This document shows positions 36,201 through 44,228 of a stretch of 64,000 nucleotides of DNA, piece after piece. Position 1 is the stretch's first letter, and each line of letters begins with the position of its first letter. Source of the DNA: Acidobacteria bacterium Ga0077534 (GTDB lineage: Bacteria; Acidobacteriota; Blastocatellia; Pyrinomonadales; Pyrinomonadaceae). A model generated the notes under the pieces. It was not told the DNA's origin, searched no databases, and worked only from the letters and a program-made list of their open reading frames with translations. Location: the NCBI GenBank assembly GCA_001464455.1, contig LNEI01000008.1, forward strand, positions 62,001 through 126,000, written 5' to 3'. The position numbers and the translations under genes are program-made.

Positions 36201-38784
36201 AGAACGTCATTTTATGTATGACTCGTTTGGCAGGCTGATCCGAGTTCGCCAGCCGGAACAAACCCCAAACGCAAGTATTGCAACAGCCGGTAACCCCGAG
36301 AATAACCAATGGACCGCGGCCTATGCTTATGACATTTTTAGTAACGTTACCAGTGTTACAGATGCAAAGGGTACAACGATAACGAACCATTATGACAAAG
36401 CGGGGCGCACCGTAAAGAGAATCTACTCGGACGGCACACCCCAGGCTGAGTATTTTTATGACGGAAAGGGTCTCCCGCAGGTTCCGCCATTTTCAAAGGG
36501 ATCGCTGACTAAGGTTACAACCGCAGTTTCCGAAGATCGATTCACGAACTTTGACAACCACGGAAGATTGCTTTCAAGCCAGCAGATAACGGATGGTCAG
36601 ACCTACAATTTCGGGTACCAGTACAATCTCTCGGGAGGATTGATCCAACAGATTTACCCTAGCGGACGGATAGTCACAAATAATCTTGATAGTGTTGGCG
36701 GGTTGAGTTCCGTGACAACTCAGCCCTCAGGCGGTGTTCAAAAGACCCTCGCTTCAGATTTTGATTACTCACCAACCGGAGGCGTTCGGCGGATGAAGTT
36801 GGGGAACGGGCTATGGGAAACAGCCGACTTTAGCCCTTTAGATCAACTGGAGCAGATAGGTCTCGGCACGAGCGCGACGAACAATGACCTTTTTCACGTG
36901 GATTACGAATATGGCGAGCTGAATCCGGATGGAAATTCGGTAGACACCGTTAAGAACACGGGGATGATCGCTAAAACTACGACGACCATGCCCGGAGCGA
37001 GTTTTGTCCAGACGTTCAAATACGACGCGATCAATCGTCTTACGGAAGCGATTGAAAAAACCGGCGGAACTCAGAATTGGCGGCAGACATTCGGATACGA
37101 CCGGTTTGGTAATCGAACGAGTCGATATCAGATCGTCGGAAGCGACATTCTGCCGATAAACAACCAAACGCTTCCGGCAATTGATCAGGCGAATAACCGA
37201 TTCACAACTGGGCAGGGATACACGTACGACCTAAACGGCAACCTTATCCAGGATGCGCAGGGCCGGACTTTTACTTTCAACGGCGATGACAAGCAGACGC
37301 AGGTCTTTGACCCGTCAACCGGACAGACAACGCACTATTCGTACGATGGTAGCGGTGCGCGAATAAAGAAGCACAACCCGACTACCGGTGAGACGACGAT
37401 CTTTGTTTACGACGCTGGAGGTGCACTTGCGGCTGAGTATTCGACCGTCGCTCCGCCGCAGAACCCGACTACTTCGTATTTGACGACCGATCATCTTGGC
37501 AGCCCAAGGGTTGTAACGGATAGTACTGGAAACGTAGTATCGCGTCGCGACTTCATGCCGTTCGGCGAGGAACTGGGAGCGGGTGTCGGGCCGAGGACGA
37601 CGAATCTAAAGTACTCAATCACCGGCTTAGACAACGTCCGGCAGCGCTTCACGGGCTATGAAAAGGACGAGGAAACAGACCTCGATTTCGCCGAAGCCCG
37701 CATGTATCAAAACAAACACGGCCGTTTCACCGCCGTCGATCCGTTGCTTGCAAGTGCGAGTGCGGGAGATCCTCAAACCTTCAATCGGTATACCTACACC
37801 GGGAATAATCCGATCAATTACACGGATCCGAGCGGGCTCAAATGGTGTCGGAATCCAGGTAGTGGAAGTACCTATTGGACAAAAAATGGGGAGGCTTGTG
37901 ATACTGGCGACGATGATATAGACGGTAGGGTAACGGAAGTCACTGTAGGAAATTTTGACGGCGAATCGACAAACGGAACGGCCGGCGTCGGCAGCATAAT
38001 CAAAATGAACGCTAACGGTACCGTCACCGTGCTCGAAAGAACGGCACTATCGGTTGCGGTCGCCCAGGGTCAGGGCGTAGTTCAGGAATCGGTCGAAGTA
38101 ACATCTGAAACCGCTGGCGGAACGGCTTCTGGCAGGGCGGAAATTGCTTTTGATGGTGCCACCATGAGTAGCGGAATTACACCGCGAGGGATGCTGCCTC
38201 TGCCGTGTCCACCAGAAACGCCTTTGTGTGGAAGCGGGAATGGGGTGATTGGATCAAGCATTGATACCTCGCAAAATGCACCTCTGAAAACCGTCATGGC
38301 GATTGACGAGGCGGCTGGGTTGATTCAACTCACACCGGGGGGGAATGTTCCAGCAAGTGTCATTCGAGGCTTTATTGCGATAGGCCGAGGGGAAACGAGC
38401 GAAGCAGGATTTCAATTCGCTGGGGTAATCCCCGGAGTCTCTTGGTTGCGAAAAGCCGATAAGGCTGTCGATGCTTTGAGCTTGGTAACGCGGAACCGGC
38501 AGGCAGGCCTAGCGTTTGAAAGATCAGTCGGTATCACAGGACCGAAAAAAGCCATCAGTCTGGCTGACGGCAGAAGGCTATTTCCGGATGAAGTCACGCC
38601 AAACTTCTTGACCGAAGCCAAGAATGTGAGAAGATTAAGTTATACCAAGCAACTTAGGGATTATAGTGTGTATTCAAAGGCCAATAATATTGGCTTCATT
38701 CTCAAAACGCCTCGGGGAACAAAGCTCTCGGGGCCGCTGAAAAAAGCAATTTCCGATGGGGACATCTTCCATATAACCTACTGA
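33250..38784 (+). CDS. Rhs/YD-repeat polymorphic toxin with putative REase-fold tip
   Basis: A 1844-residue secreted protein with signal peptide (about 1-28) and many YD repeats forming the Rhs shell. The Rhs core signature lies at about 1493-1534 (RFTAVDPLLASASAGDPQTF, YTGNNPINYTDPSGL). The region after it is the variable tip. Its last 100 residues include a likely pretoxin segment (GVIPGVSWLRKADKAVDAL) and a nuclease-like domain with FPDEVTPNFLTEAKNV and a following QLRDY helix. The D...E-x-K pattern suggests a restriction-endonuclease fold of the Tox-REase-7 type. Such tips are delivered into competitors. A putative immunity gene follows 18 bp later, then a displaced second tip. Confidence 0.88.
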   Translation: MKKLFVVFSSAVFTSFIFLSAPEPAGGQYRMTDGSTPPSLALGSANGGGSDFGTIAPYNGRMNYTLPLVRVGGRGDLGHSVAVTINRNWIFEHYYQESSSGVANPYSIPEFAPWWGEELRYMPGKLFGRGTVRPTDPPESPCEGANPYGLAQTRLSFVAPDGSEITLISQTKGEGELAVTCTVGQPGQFVGQSRGTVFISNDGSAVKFVSDQEIFDGYQSGYFRPSGLLFFANGTKYRIDSSRVSWIKDRNGNKMSFSYDGTNYNSRLTAVTDSLGRQTVFSYDNQDGTYGLHDQITYGGLNGTPSTIRVSYTPLGDSLRTGETLKTQDQLFGALGCPLKTSTCGSAVVNPVVISSVWFPDNRRFRYFYNSYAELARVETPLGAAFEYDWGGSLAGGPNNGVASQTGYFGLYPEIFRQVLEKRVYPSGSSGGSYQTKTLIGKSIVYPISPDIVSTRTIEVRDSSNSLLSKQEHHFYGAPIPPFSLFFSGDSWKEGREYETRYFGSDGQTLIRRELREWGTVSLVNFPTDARIVRIVSIGFEGGLALASLEESEYGGGGQGDFEYFAHLNRIRSKTYHLKILDLPTAQNGAIGSITSQISTAGLAAVSETDFAYDPGYKDRGILSRPIEARVVNPTNFNDVFGKSQFTYDESFYFDNNYSAPGWEDPISILRGNVTTSRTWNKDTNTWLESHTMYDNFGNARKVWDTTGDPTRFIETQYSPSYYYAYPTRTIAPAPDPTGVNGTTENSEINRTFDFNTGLTLSVTDANGQTATTIYDNLLRPTWIYPPSGGSVSQIIYNDTPGDHWVKRRQQIDGSNWAESTTYFDNLGRTIKSRTKDLQGDVMSRLTFDSFGRVDRTSNPYRVDGSGNPTETVYWSKVSYDNQSRVTETFAPAPEGQTGISLGTVQFGISSLPGLVGSYVVSLDPSGRKSRAISGIYGVVRVDEATGIGGTVDQDLGSLANPTQPTFYTYNTKGELTKTVQGSQERHFMYDSFGRLIRVRQPEQTPNASIATAGNPENNQWTAAYAYDIFSNVTSVTDAKGTTITNHYDKAGRTVKRIYSDGTPQAEYFYDGKGLPQVPPFSKGSLTKVTTAVSEDRFTNFDNHGRLLSSQQITDGQTYNFGYQYNLSGGLIQQIYPSGRIVTNNLDSVGGLSSVTTQPSGGVQKTLASDFDYSPTGGVRRMKLGNGLWETADFSPLDQLEQIGLGTSATNNDLFHVDYEYGELNPDGNSVDTVKNTGMIAKTTTTMPGASFVQTFKYDAINRLTEAIEKTGGTQNWRQTFGYDRFGNRTSRYQIVGSDILPINNQTLPAIDQANNRFTTGQGYTYDLNGNLIQDAQGRTFTFNGDDKQTQVFDPSTGQTTHYSYDGSGARIKKHNPTTGETTIFVYDAGGALAAEYSTVAPPQNPTTSYLTTDHLGSPRVVTDSTGNVVSRRDFMPFGEELGAGVGPRTTNLKYSITGLDNVRQRFTGYEKDEETDLDFAEARMYQNKHGRFTAVDPLLASASAGDPQTFNRYTYTGNNPINYTDPSGLKWCRNPGSGSTYWTKNGEACDTGDDDIDGRVTEVTVGNFDGESTNGTAGVGSIIKMNANGTVTVLERTALSVAVAQGQGVVQESVEVTSETAGGTASGRAEIAFDGATMSSGITPRGMLPLPCPPETPLCGSGNGVIGSSIDTSQNAPLKTVMAIDEAAGLIQLTPGGNVPASVIRGFIAIGRGETSEAGFQFAGVIPGVSWLRKADKAVDALSLVTRNRQAGLAFERSVGITGPKKAISLADGRRLFPDEVTPNFLTEAKNVRRLSYTKQLRDYSVYSKANNIGFILKTPRGTKLSGPLKKAISDGDIFHITY

Positions 38785-38802
38785 CGTCGAAGGTTGAGAA
38801 TT

Positions 38803-39423
38803 ATGTCATTACCACAATCTTACTACGATATGGAGAAACGATTTGGAGAGCTAATTAAAAAATCTCCAAAAACCGGGATCGAAAGTCAAGAAACCGTCAG
38901 AATAGGGCGTGCTTTGGAAGACTTGCTTCGGCAGGAAGCCGAGCCTCTAACAGATGAACTGTGTACTGCGGGCATAAAAGCCGACATTTGGGCTCTAGTA
39001 AATACTTCGGCGAGATATCCGGAAGCTATACCGATACTCATTAAGCACCTGAGAGCTCCATATCACCGAAAGAATAAGGAGGGTATCGTCAGGGCCTTAG
39101 CCGTGAAAGAAGCCAAAGGAATCGCCGGTAAGACGATAATGGAAGAATACCGAAAAGCTCCGAAAGAAGATCATAATTTTCGCTGGCTATTCGGGAATAC
39201 GATGAACGTAATCGCCGTCGATGAGGACGTAGACGACCTCATCGAGATTGTCTCGGACAAAACAAACGGCGATTCGCGGCAGATGTTCGTCAACGCACTT
39301 GCGAAACTTAAGTCTCCAAAAGTCCGGGAGATATTGATACAGTTATCAAACGATCCAAGTTTTATCGTTGCTGCGGAAGCCCGGAAAGCCTTACGGAGAA
39401 TAAGTAGTTCAACTAAGGCCTAA
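38803..39423 (+). CDS. HEAT-like repeat protein, putative immunity to the Rhs tip
   Basis: A 206-residue soluble, all-helical protein with HEAT-like repeats (YPEAIPILIKHLRAP, DDLIEIVSDKTNGDSRQMFVNALAKLKSP, KVREILIQLSNDPSFIVAAEARKAL). It lies directly behind the toxin tip, where the cognate immunity gene is expected. The ATG at 38803 has GAAGG upstream; a TTG at 38794 is the alternative. Its stop codon TAA lies inside a sequence (CCTAAACGGCAACCTT) shared with the Rhs core at 37229, so the gene ends exactly at a recombination junction. Immunity function is inferred from position. Confidence 0.7.
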   Translation: MSLPQSYYDMEKRFGELIKKSPKTGIESQETVRIGRALEDLLRQEAEPLTDELCTAGIKADIWALVNTSARYPEAIPILIKHLRAPYHRKNKEGIVRALAVKEAKGIAGKTIMEEYRKAPKEDHNFRWLFGNTMNVIAVDEDVDDLIEIVSDKTNGDSRQMFVNALAKLKSPKVREILIQLSNDPSFIVAAEARKALRRISSSTKA

Positions 39424-40871
39424 ACGGCAACCTTCATTCAACGGCCATGACAAGCAGACGCAGGTCTTCGACCCATCGACCGGACAGACAACGCACTATT
39501 CGTACGACGGTAGCGGTGCGCGAGTAAAGAAGCACAACCCGACTACCGGCGAGACGACGATATTTGTTTACGACGCCGGCGGTGCTCTTGCCGCTGAGTA
39601 TTCGACCGTCGCCCCGCCGCAGAATCCGACTACTCGTACCTAACCACCGATCATCTTGGCAGCCCAAGGGTTGTAACGGACGGTACTGGAAACGTAATAT
39701 CGCGGCGCGATTTCATGCCGTTTGGCGAAGAATTGGGAGCGGGCGTCGGGCCGAGAACAACAAATCTAAAATACTCGACCACGAGCGTAGACAACGTCCG
39801 ACAGCGCTTCACGGGCTATGAAAAGGACGAGGAAACAGACCTCGATTTCGCCGAAGCCCGCATGTATCAAGCCAAACACGGCCGTTTCACCGCCGTCGAT
39901 CCGTTGCTTGCGAGTGCGAGTGCGGGAGATCCTCAAACCTTTAATCGATACACCTATACCGGGAATAACCCCATTAATTACACTGATCTACTCGGATTAA
40001 AGTGGTGTAGAGATCCATCCGGCGGCGCAGTAAGTTGGGCAAACGGCAATTGCCCAGATGGACAGAAGGTTATTGACGGAACTGTAGGACAAACCGAAAA
40101 TACCGGTTGCGCTATAGGAATCACCACATCTTGCTACACGGCAGGCTCGGTGATCGGCTACAACCGTGACGGAACCACAAGTTTGGTTCGGGGTGGGCGT
40201 CAATTAGACCCATACAACGAGAAGGATGCGGCGCAAATCGCAAAGATATCCGGCACCGAGGTGCAAGCCGAACAAAACGAAACTGCCGTCTCTAACGCGA
40301 GCGAAATAGTTAGCCCGATGGCGACATTAATCAGCCTCCGTCCTTTGGAGAATATGACGAGGCAGGAGTTTGAGACTGGAGCTGACAACGTGCAAATTGG
40401 GCTTGGCACGTGCGGGTTAGTTCTTGATTTATGTGACCTCGCCGACGGAATGTCGGAGAAGACTATCCTGGAGGGGCTCTATCGATACCGTCCGCAATTC
40501 CAGTCTTCGGCATAATCCCGGGAACCATTAAAATTGGGCGGAAAGCTTCAAATGCGATTGATATAGCAAGCGACTCAACAAAGTTGCGAAACGGCCATCT
40601 AGCGAATAAGATTCACCCAAAGAGTGGGGTTCCGTTTGATGCAAATGGTTTTCCGGATTTCTCAAAACACCTTTACCCAGGTGGTGACGTCGTAATTAAA
40701 CCGACCGGCCGAAGAGACTTGGATAAAGCGGCCGCAAACAAGGCGGCAAACTTGAAAGCTACGCCAAAGGGACATGTTTGGCATCATCATCAGGAGACGG
40801 GGCGGATGCAATTGGTGGATAAAATAATACATGAACAGACAGCTCACACAGGAGGTTGGCATTTATGGTAA
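39418..40871 (+). pseudogene. displaced Rhs tip (orphan rhsCT) with WHH nuclease domain, frameshifted
   Basis: From 39418 to about 40003 the sequence is a close copy of the Rhs core at 37229-37850, with an internal loss of about 29 bp near 39435 and a 1-bp loss near 39633 that brings an early stop. The frame from 39715 reads through RFTAVDPLLASASAGDPQTF and a new linker to a stop at 40515. A 1-bp loss in the GGGG run near 40473-40476 shifts the frame; the correct frame resumes as ALSIPSAIPVFGIIPGT and continues to 40871. It ends in HVWHHHQETGRMQLV...HTGG, the WHH-type HNH/ENDO VII nuclease motif. It has no shell or secretion part and is a stored, probably silent, alternative tip. Confidence 0.85.
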
Positions 40872-41344
40872 CTTTTACCGAAACCGAGGAGAACACAAAC
40901 AAAACACAAATTAGAGAAATTGAAAATTTAGTTCGACTTACGTTTCCACCTCAATACGAGCGTCATTTGCTTGACTTAAACGGCGGGCGTTGTTTTCCGA
41001 ACGTATTTAGTTTCAAAGAGCACGGCAAAGTCACCTCCTCGAGTATCGAGTGGTTCTTGGCGATCTACGATGGTCAATACGACAGCCTGAAACGAACGAT
41101 TCAGACATTCAAGCTGGACGAAAAACGGATGCCGACGCAAATCATTCCTATTGCGAACGATGGCCTCGGAAACTTGATTTGTATTTCCTGCGGTGAGAGT
41201 GATTTCGGAAAGGTCTATTTTTGGGACCACGAGCGTGAAGTAGATTATGCCAGTTCGGACGATAATGATTATTCGAATCTATATTTAATAGCAGATAGTT
41301 TTGACGAGTTTCTAGATGGCCTGTTTGGTGAAGATGTAGCTTGA
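40865..41344 (+). CDS. SMI1/KNR4-family immunity protein
   Basis: A 159-residue cytoplasmic protein with SMI1/KNR4 features: LPPQYERHLLDLNGG-like start (FPPQYERHLLDLNGG), IPIANDGLGNLICIS, KVYFWDHE and a C-terminal SFDEFLDGLF helix. The family commonly protects against WHH/HNH tips of polymorphic toxins. GGAGG lies 8 bases before the ATG at 40865, and the start overlaps the end of the WHH nuclease by 7 bp, so the pair was translationally coupled. It appears intact although its toxin is frameshifted. Confidence 0.85.
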   Translation: MVTFTETEENTNKTQIREIENLVRLTFPPQYERHLLDLNGGRCFPNVFSFKEHGKVTSSSIEWFLAIYDGQYDSLKRTIQTFKLDEKRMPTQIIPIANDGLGNLICISCGESDFGKVYFWDHEREVDYASSDDNDYSNLYLIADSFDEFLDGLFGEDVA

Positions 41345-41730
41345 ATCGCTAAATCCGCTGACTGCGGTGCAAAGGGGCTCCTATATCGAACCCTAATCTC
41401 AAATCGCGGCTGATAGCTGAGTACCCCGTCGGGATCAGGAACACTGAAACATAAATAACACTGAAGTGCTGCTGAAACCCGCAAGAAGAATTCTGCGGCT
41501 TCTAGCATTGAAGCAATACGCCGAGTTAGCCTTACGATCGCGCAACGAGTATCCCAAAGAACATATCCGTTTTGCCATGGAATAGTACGATTCACCGCGA
41601 TGGAACCGGGAGCTATCGATGCAGGTGATATTTACGCTCAAATCCAATTCGCCCTCTTCCAGAGTCCATACCGAAAGCATCACGCTCCATCTTCCGGGCG
41701 TCGTAGAATCTTCAACCTTTTCCGCGCACC
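41345..41730. other. intergenic region right of the SMI1 gene
   Basis: No gene recognised on either strand. Open frames here are short and overlapping. Confidence 0.4.
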
Positions 41731-42101
41731 ATGGTTGGTGCGTCTGTTTACCAAATGGCTCTAATTTGAGGTGCAGAAAGTTGGTTGCAGAATGGAGGCG
41801 CTTTTTCCGACGGGTGGCATGTCGTAAATGTGGCAATAAAAAGGCTTAGCAACCCGCCCTCTCGTGGCTGTGGGGAAACCACGAAAAAAGGGGCTTTCGT
41901 ATTTCTTCGAAAGCCCCATGTTTATTGGTCGGGACGGCGAGATTTGAACTCACGACCTCTCGCACCCCAACCAACCTGAGGGTTAATCATAAGTTCACAA
42001 GAGCTCTCAAACCACCTCAAAATCGGCTGTCTGCGTATCAATCACAACTTGTGAATAGTTATGCGTCGGCAAAACTGCAACCATCTTACAACCAACTTAT
42101 A
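41731..42101 (-). repeat. about 370-bp repeat unit B with tRNA-Pro 3' fragment
   Basis: This unit is repeated at 42680-43049. It contains, left to right: CTCTAATTTGAG, GTTGGTTGCAG, a shared stretch, a perfect terminator-like hairpin (GGGGCTTTCG/CGAAAGCCCC with six A on the left, 41884-41917), the tRNA-Pro 3' fragment (41926-41973, minus strand), and the arm-like CAACCATCTTACAACCAACTT at the right end. Short open frames across it encode SGRRDLNSRPLAPQ, a by-product of the tRNA sequence and not a gene. It looks like a junction between two tandemly integrated elements. Confidence 0.72.
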
Positions 42102-42214
42102 GAGATTATCCTCCGTACCGAGGGAAAGTTGAACGATACAGTTTCATTAAATGCACCTGCGAAAAGATGTTTCTGATTCAAGCCTGCTGGTCTATACTTA
42201 GAAAGGTTTACGCC

Positions 42215-42520
42215 ATGAAAATTACGAAGCTGAACGACGTTTCGCCTCAGATTACCGTGCCCCTGGACGACTGGAGCAAGGGGGATGAATATGCCCTTGA
42301 GCAGTTAATGCCACTCGTCTACGATGAACTGCATCGTATGACAAGGGGCTTTTTGAGACGCCAGCCGACCCACCATACTTTGCAAACCACCGAGTTGATC
42401 CAAACTCTGCCTCAAACGATCTATCGAGTTATGGCAAAACCAAGCAACCCGTTACTTTTGACCATTCCTTTGTCTATCGAAACGAAAGCTGCAAATGCCA
42501 GCGTAAAACCGAATCCTTGA
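42215..42520 (+). pseudogene. truncated ECF-type sigma factor
   Basis: The first about 65 residues (DDWSKGDEYALEQLMPLVYDELHRMTRGFLRRQPTHHTLQTTELI, in pieces) match the start of the large ECF sigma factors common in Acidobacteriota and Planctomycetota. The next residues do not continue the family, and the frame stops at 42520, so regions 2 through 4 are missing. It lies between tRNA-Pro remnants B and C. AAAGG lies upstream of the ATG at 42215. Confidence 0.72.
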
Positions 42521-42679
42521 TACGACACGATTCGATCGGAACTATAGCCCTGTGCACAACCCGAAATAGCTTTGGCAAATCCTATCCCGCTGATTGTTAG
42601 CCGCTTATTCGCTCGGGTTTCGGGGTGCAAGGGTGAAATTTGGAACGCTGAAGTACCATGTTGGTTCTTCTACTCACCC

Positions 42680-43049
42680 TGGTCATGCGTCTGTCACCAT
42701 AAAGGCTCTAATTTGAGGCGCCGAACGTAGGTTGCAGAAGGGAGGCGCTTTTTCTGACAGATGGCACGTCGTAAATGTGGCAATCAAGAGGTTTAGCAAC
42801 CCGCCCTCTCTTGGCTTTGGGGAACCCACGAAAAAAGGGACTTACGAATTTCTTCGAAAGCCCCATGTTTATTGGTCGGGACGGCGAGATTTGAACTCAC
42901 GAACTCTCGCATCCAAACCAATCTGAGGGTGAATCATAGGTTCGTAAAATCACTCAAAACGGCTTACTAATGGCCTTTTGCGTGCAAATCACAACGTATG
43001 AATGGGTAGGCGTCGGCAAAATTGCAACCATCTTACAACGAACTTACCG
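42680..43049 (-). repeat. about 370-bp repeat unit C with diverged tRNA-Pro 3' fragment
   Basis: Second copy of unit B, 949 bp further right. The tRNA fragment (42873-42920) has substitutions in the anticodon-stem region and the hairpin is weaker, so it is the more decayed copy. The end reads CAACCATCTTACAACGAACTT. The rest of the 42521-43146 gap contains no gene. Confidence 0.7.
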
Positions 43050-43146
43050 AAAGTATTCTCTTGTTGAAAATCAATAGCATTTGGATTTCGAGAAGAACCA
43101 AATAGCTTCTTCTGAGGGTGACCCTTTATTTTAGCTAAGCTGGTGC

Positions 43147-44226
43147 TTAAATTACGTGCCTTGAACTTTTTTGCGAGTTTCTGTAAGTTAAGAGTCGAAT
43201 CCCGAGGACGAACAGGAAAATCATGATCGCGGGGACTAAAGTAACAATAGGCGAGTTCCCCAGTGTCGCCATGTCATTCGCGGCGGCCAACAGATTTCCG
43301 AGGCTGGGTTCCGGCTCTTGAAGCCCGACCCCAAGAAATGAGAGAGCGACTTCGGCGAGCAGGAAAAAGGGCAGCATTAAGGTCGCTTGAACAAAGAGAG
43401 GTGAAGAGATATTAGGCAGAATATGCCTAAGGAGAATAGCGCTTTCCTTTAGACCAGTGGAACGAGCTGCGACGACGAAATCTCTTTGCTTTACTTCCAG
43501 CACAAGCCCTCGCGTAAAGCGGGCGATCTCTGCCCAGCCCGTTACCGCGAATATAAAAATGAGGAGAATTGCGGCCGACGTTCGTGGCATAACGAGCGGA
43601 AACGCAGCCCTCGCTGCCAGAATTAGGATCAGGGTCGGGAGCGAAATCACCGTGTCGGCGATACCCATCATTACCGAATCAAGTGTTTGACTGGCGTATC
43701 CGCTGATCGCACCGAATAGCCATCCGATGAGACACGCCAAAAGCAATCCTATGGGGCTAACAAATAGTGAAAATCTAATTGCGTACAAGAGTCTCGAATA
43801 ACGGTCACGGCCTAGTTGATCGGTTCCGAGTAGGCGGATTCGCGGGGCATTATCTGTAAACTGCGGGTTCACGCCAAATAAATGTGTATTCGCGGGAATA
43901 ATGCCGAATAAAGAATATGAGTTCCCGTTGACTAAGAGATCTAACGTGAATATCTGCGTCGTATCTTCCTCATAACGCATATCGCGGGCATCGACGAGTT
44001 TTTGAGCATAAATAAACGGTCGGGCATGGAATTGCCCTTTCACGTCACGCCATCGAATACTGGAAGGCGGCGCTGACGGCTCGAGTCGGGTTTGCTCGCG
44101 ATAGTCGTAAGGTGCCATGAAATCGGCAAAGATCGCTACTAAGTAGAATAGAGACACAATGACGACGCCAGCGAGTGGGGCGATCTTGCGGCTCTTCCGA
44201 GGGATGGTCGTCTTTTGATTCGCCAC
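43147..44226 (-). CDS. peptide ABC transporter permease, OppC/DppC-like
   Basis: A 359-residue inner-membrane permease. One N-terminal helix (about 16-38) is followed by a periplasmic stretch and five helices. The LLGTDQLGRDRYSRLLYAIR signature and the ATPase-contact EAA loop (EIARFTRGLVLEVKQRDFVVAARSTGL) are typical of OppC. It starts with GTG at 44226, 2 bp after the OppB stop. Substrate is probably di- or oligopeptides. Confidence 0.9.
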   Translation of the reverse strand: MANQKTTIPRKSRKIAPLAGVVIVSLFYLVAIFADFMAPYDYREQTRLEPSAPPSSIRWRDVKGQFHARPFIYAQKLVDARDMRYEEDTTQIFTLDLLVNGNSYSLFGIIPANTHLFGVNPQFTDNAPRIRLLGTDQLGRDRYSRLLYAIRFSLFVSPIGLLLACLIGWLFGAISGYASQTLDSVMMGIADTVISLPTLILILAARAAFPLVMPRTSAAILLIFIFAVTGWAEIARFTRGLVLEVKQRDFVVAARSTGLKESAILLRHILPNISSPLFVQATLMLPFFLLAEVALSFLGVGLQEPEPSLGNLLAAANDMATLGNSPIVTLVPAIMIFLFVLGIRLLTYRNSQKSSRHVI

Positions 44227-44228
44227 GC

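Noticed and set aside
41785-42926. Short open frames encoding VYWSGRRDLNSR peptides
   Set aside because: They are translations of tRNA-Pro 3' remnants on the opposite strand, not protein genes.
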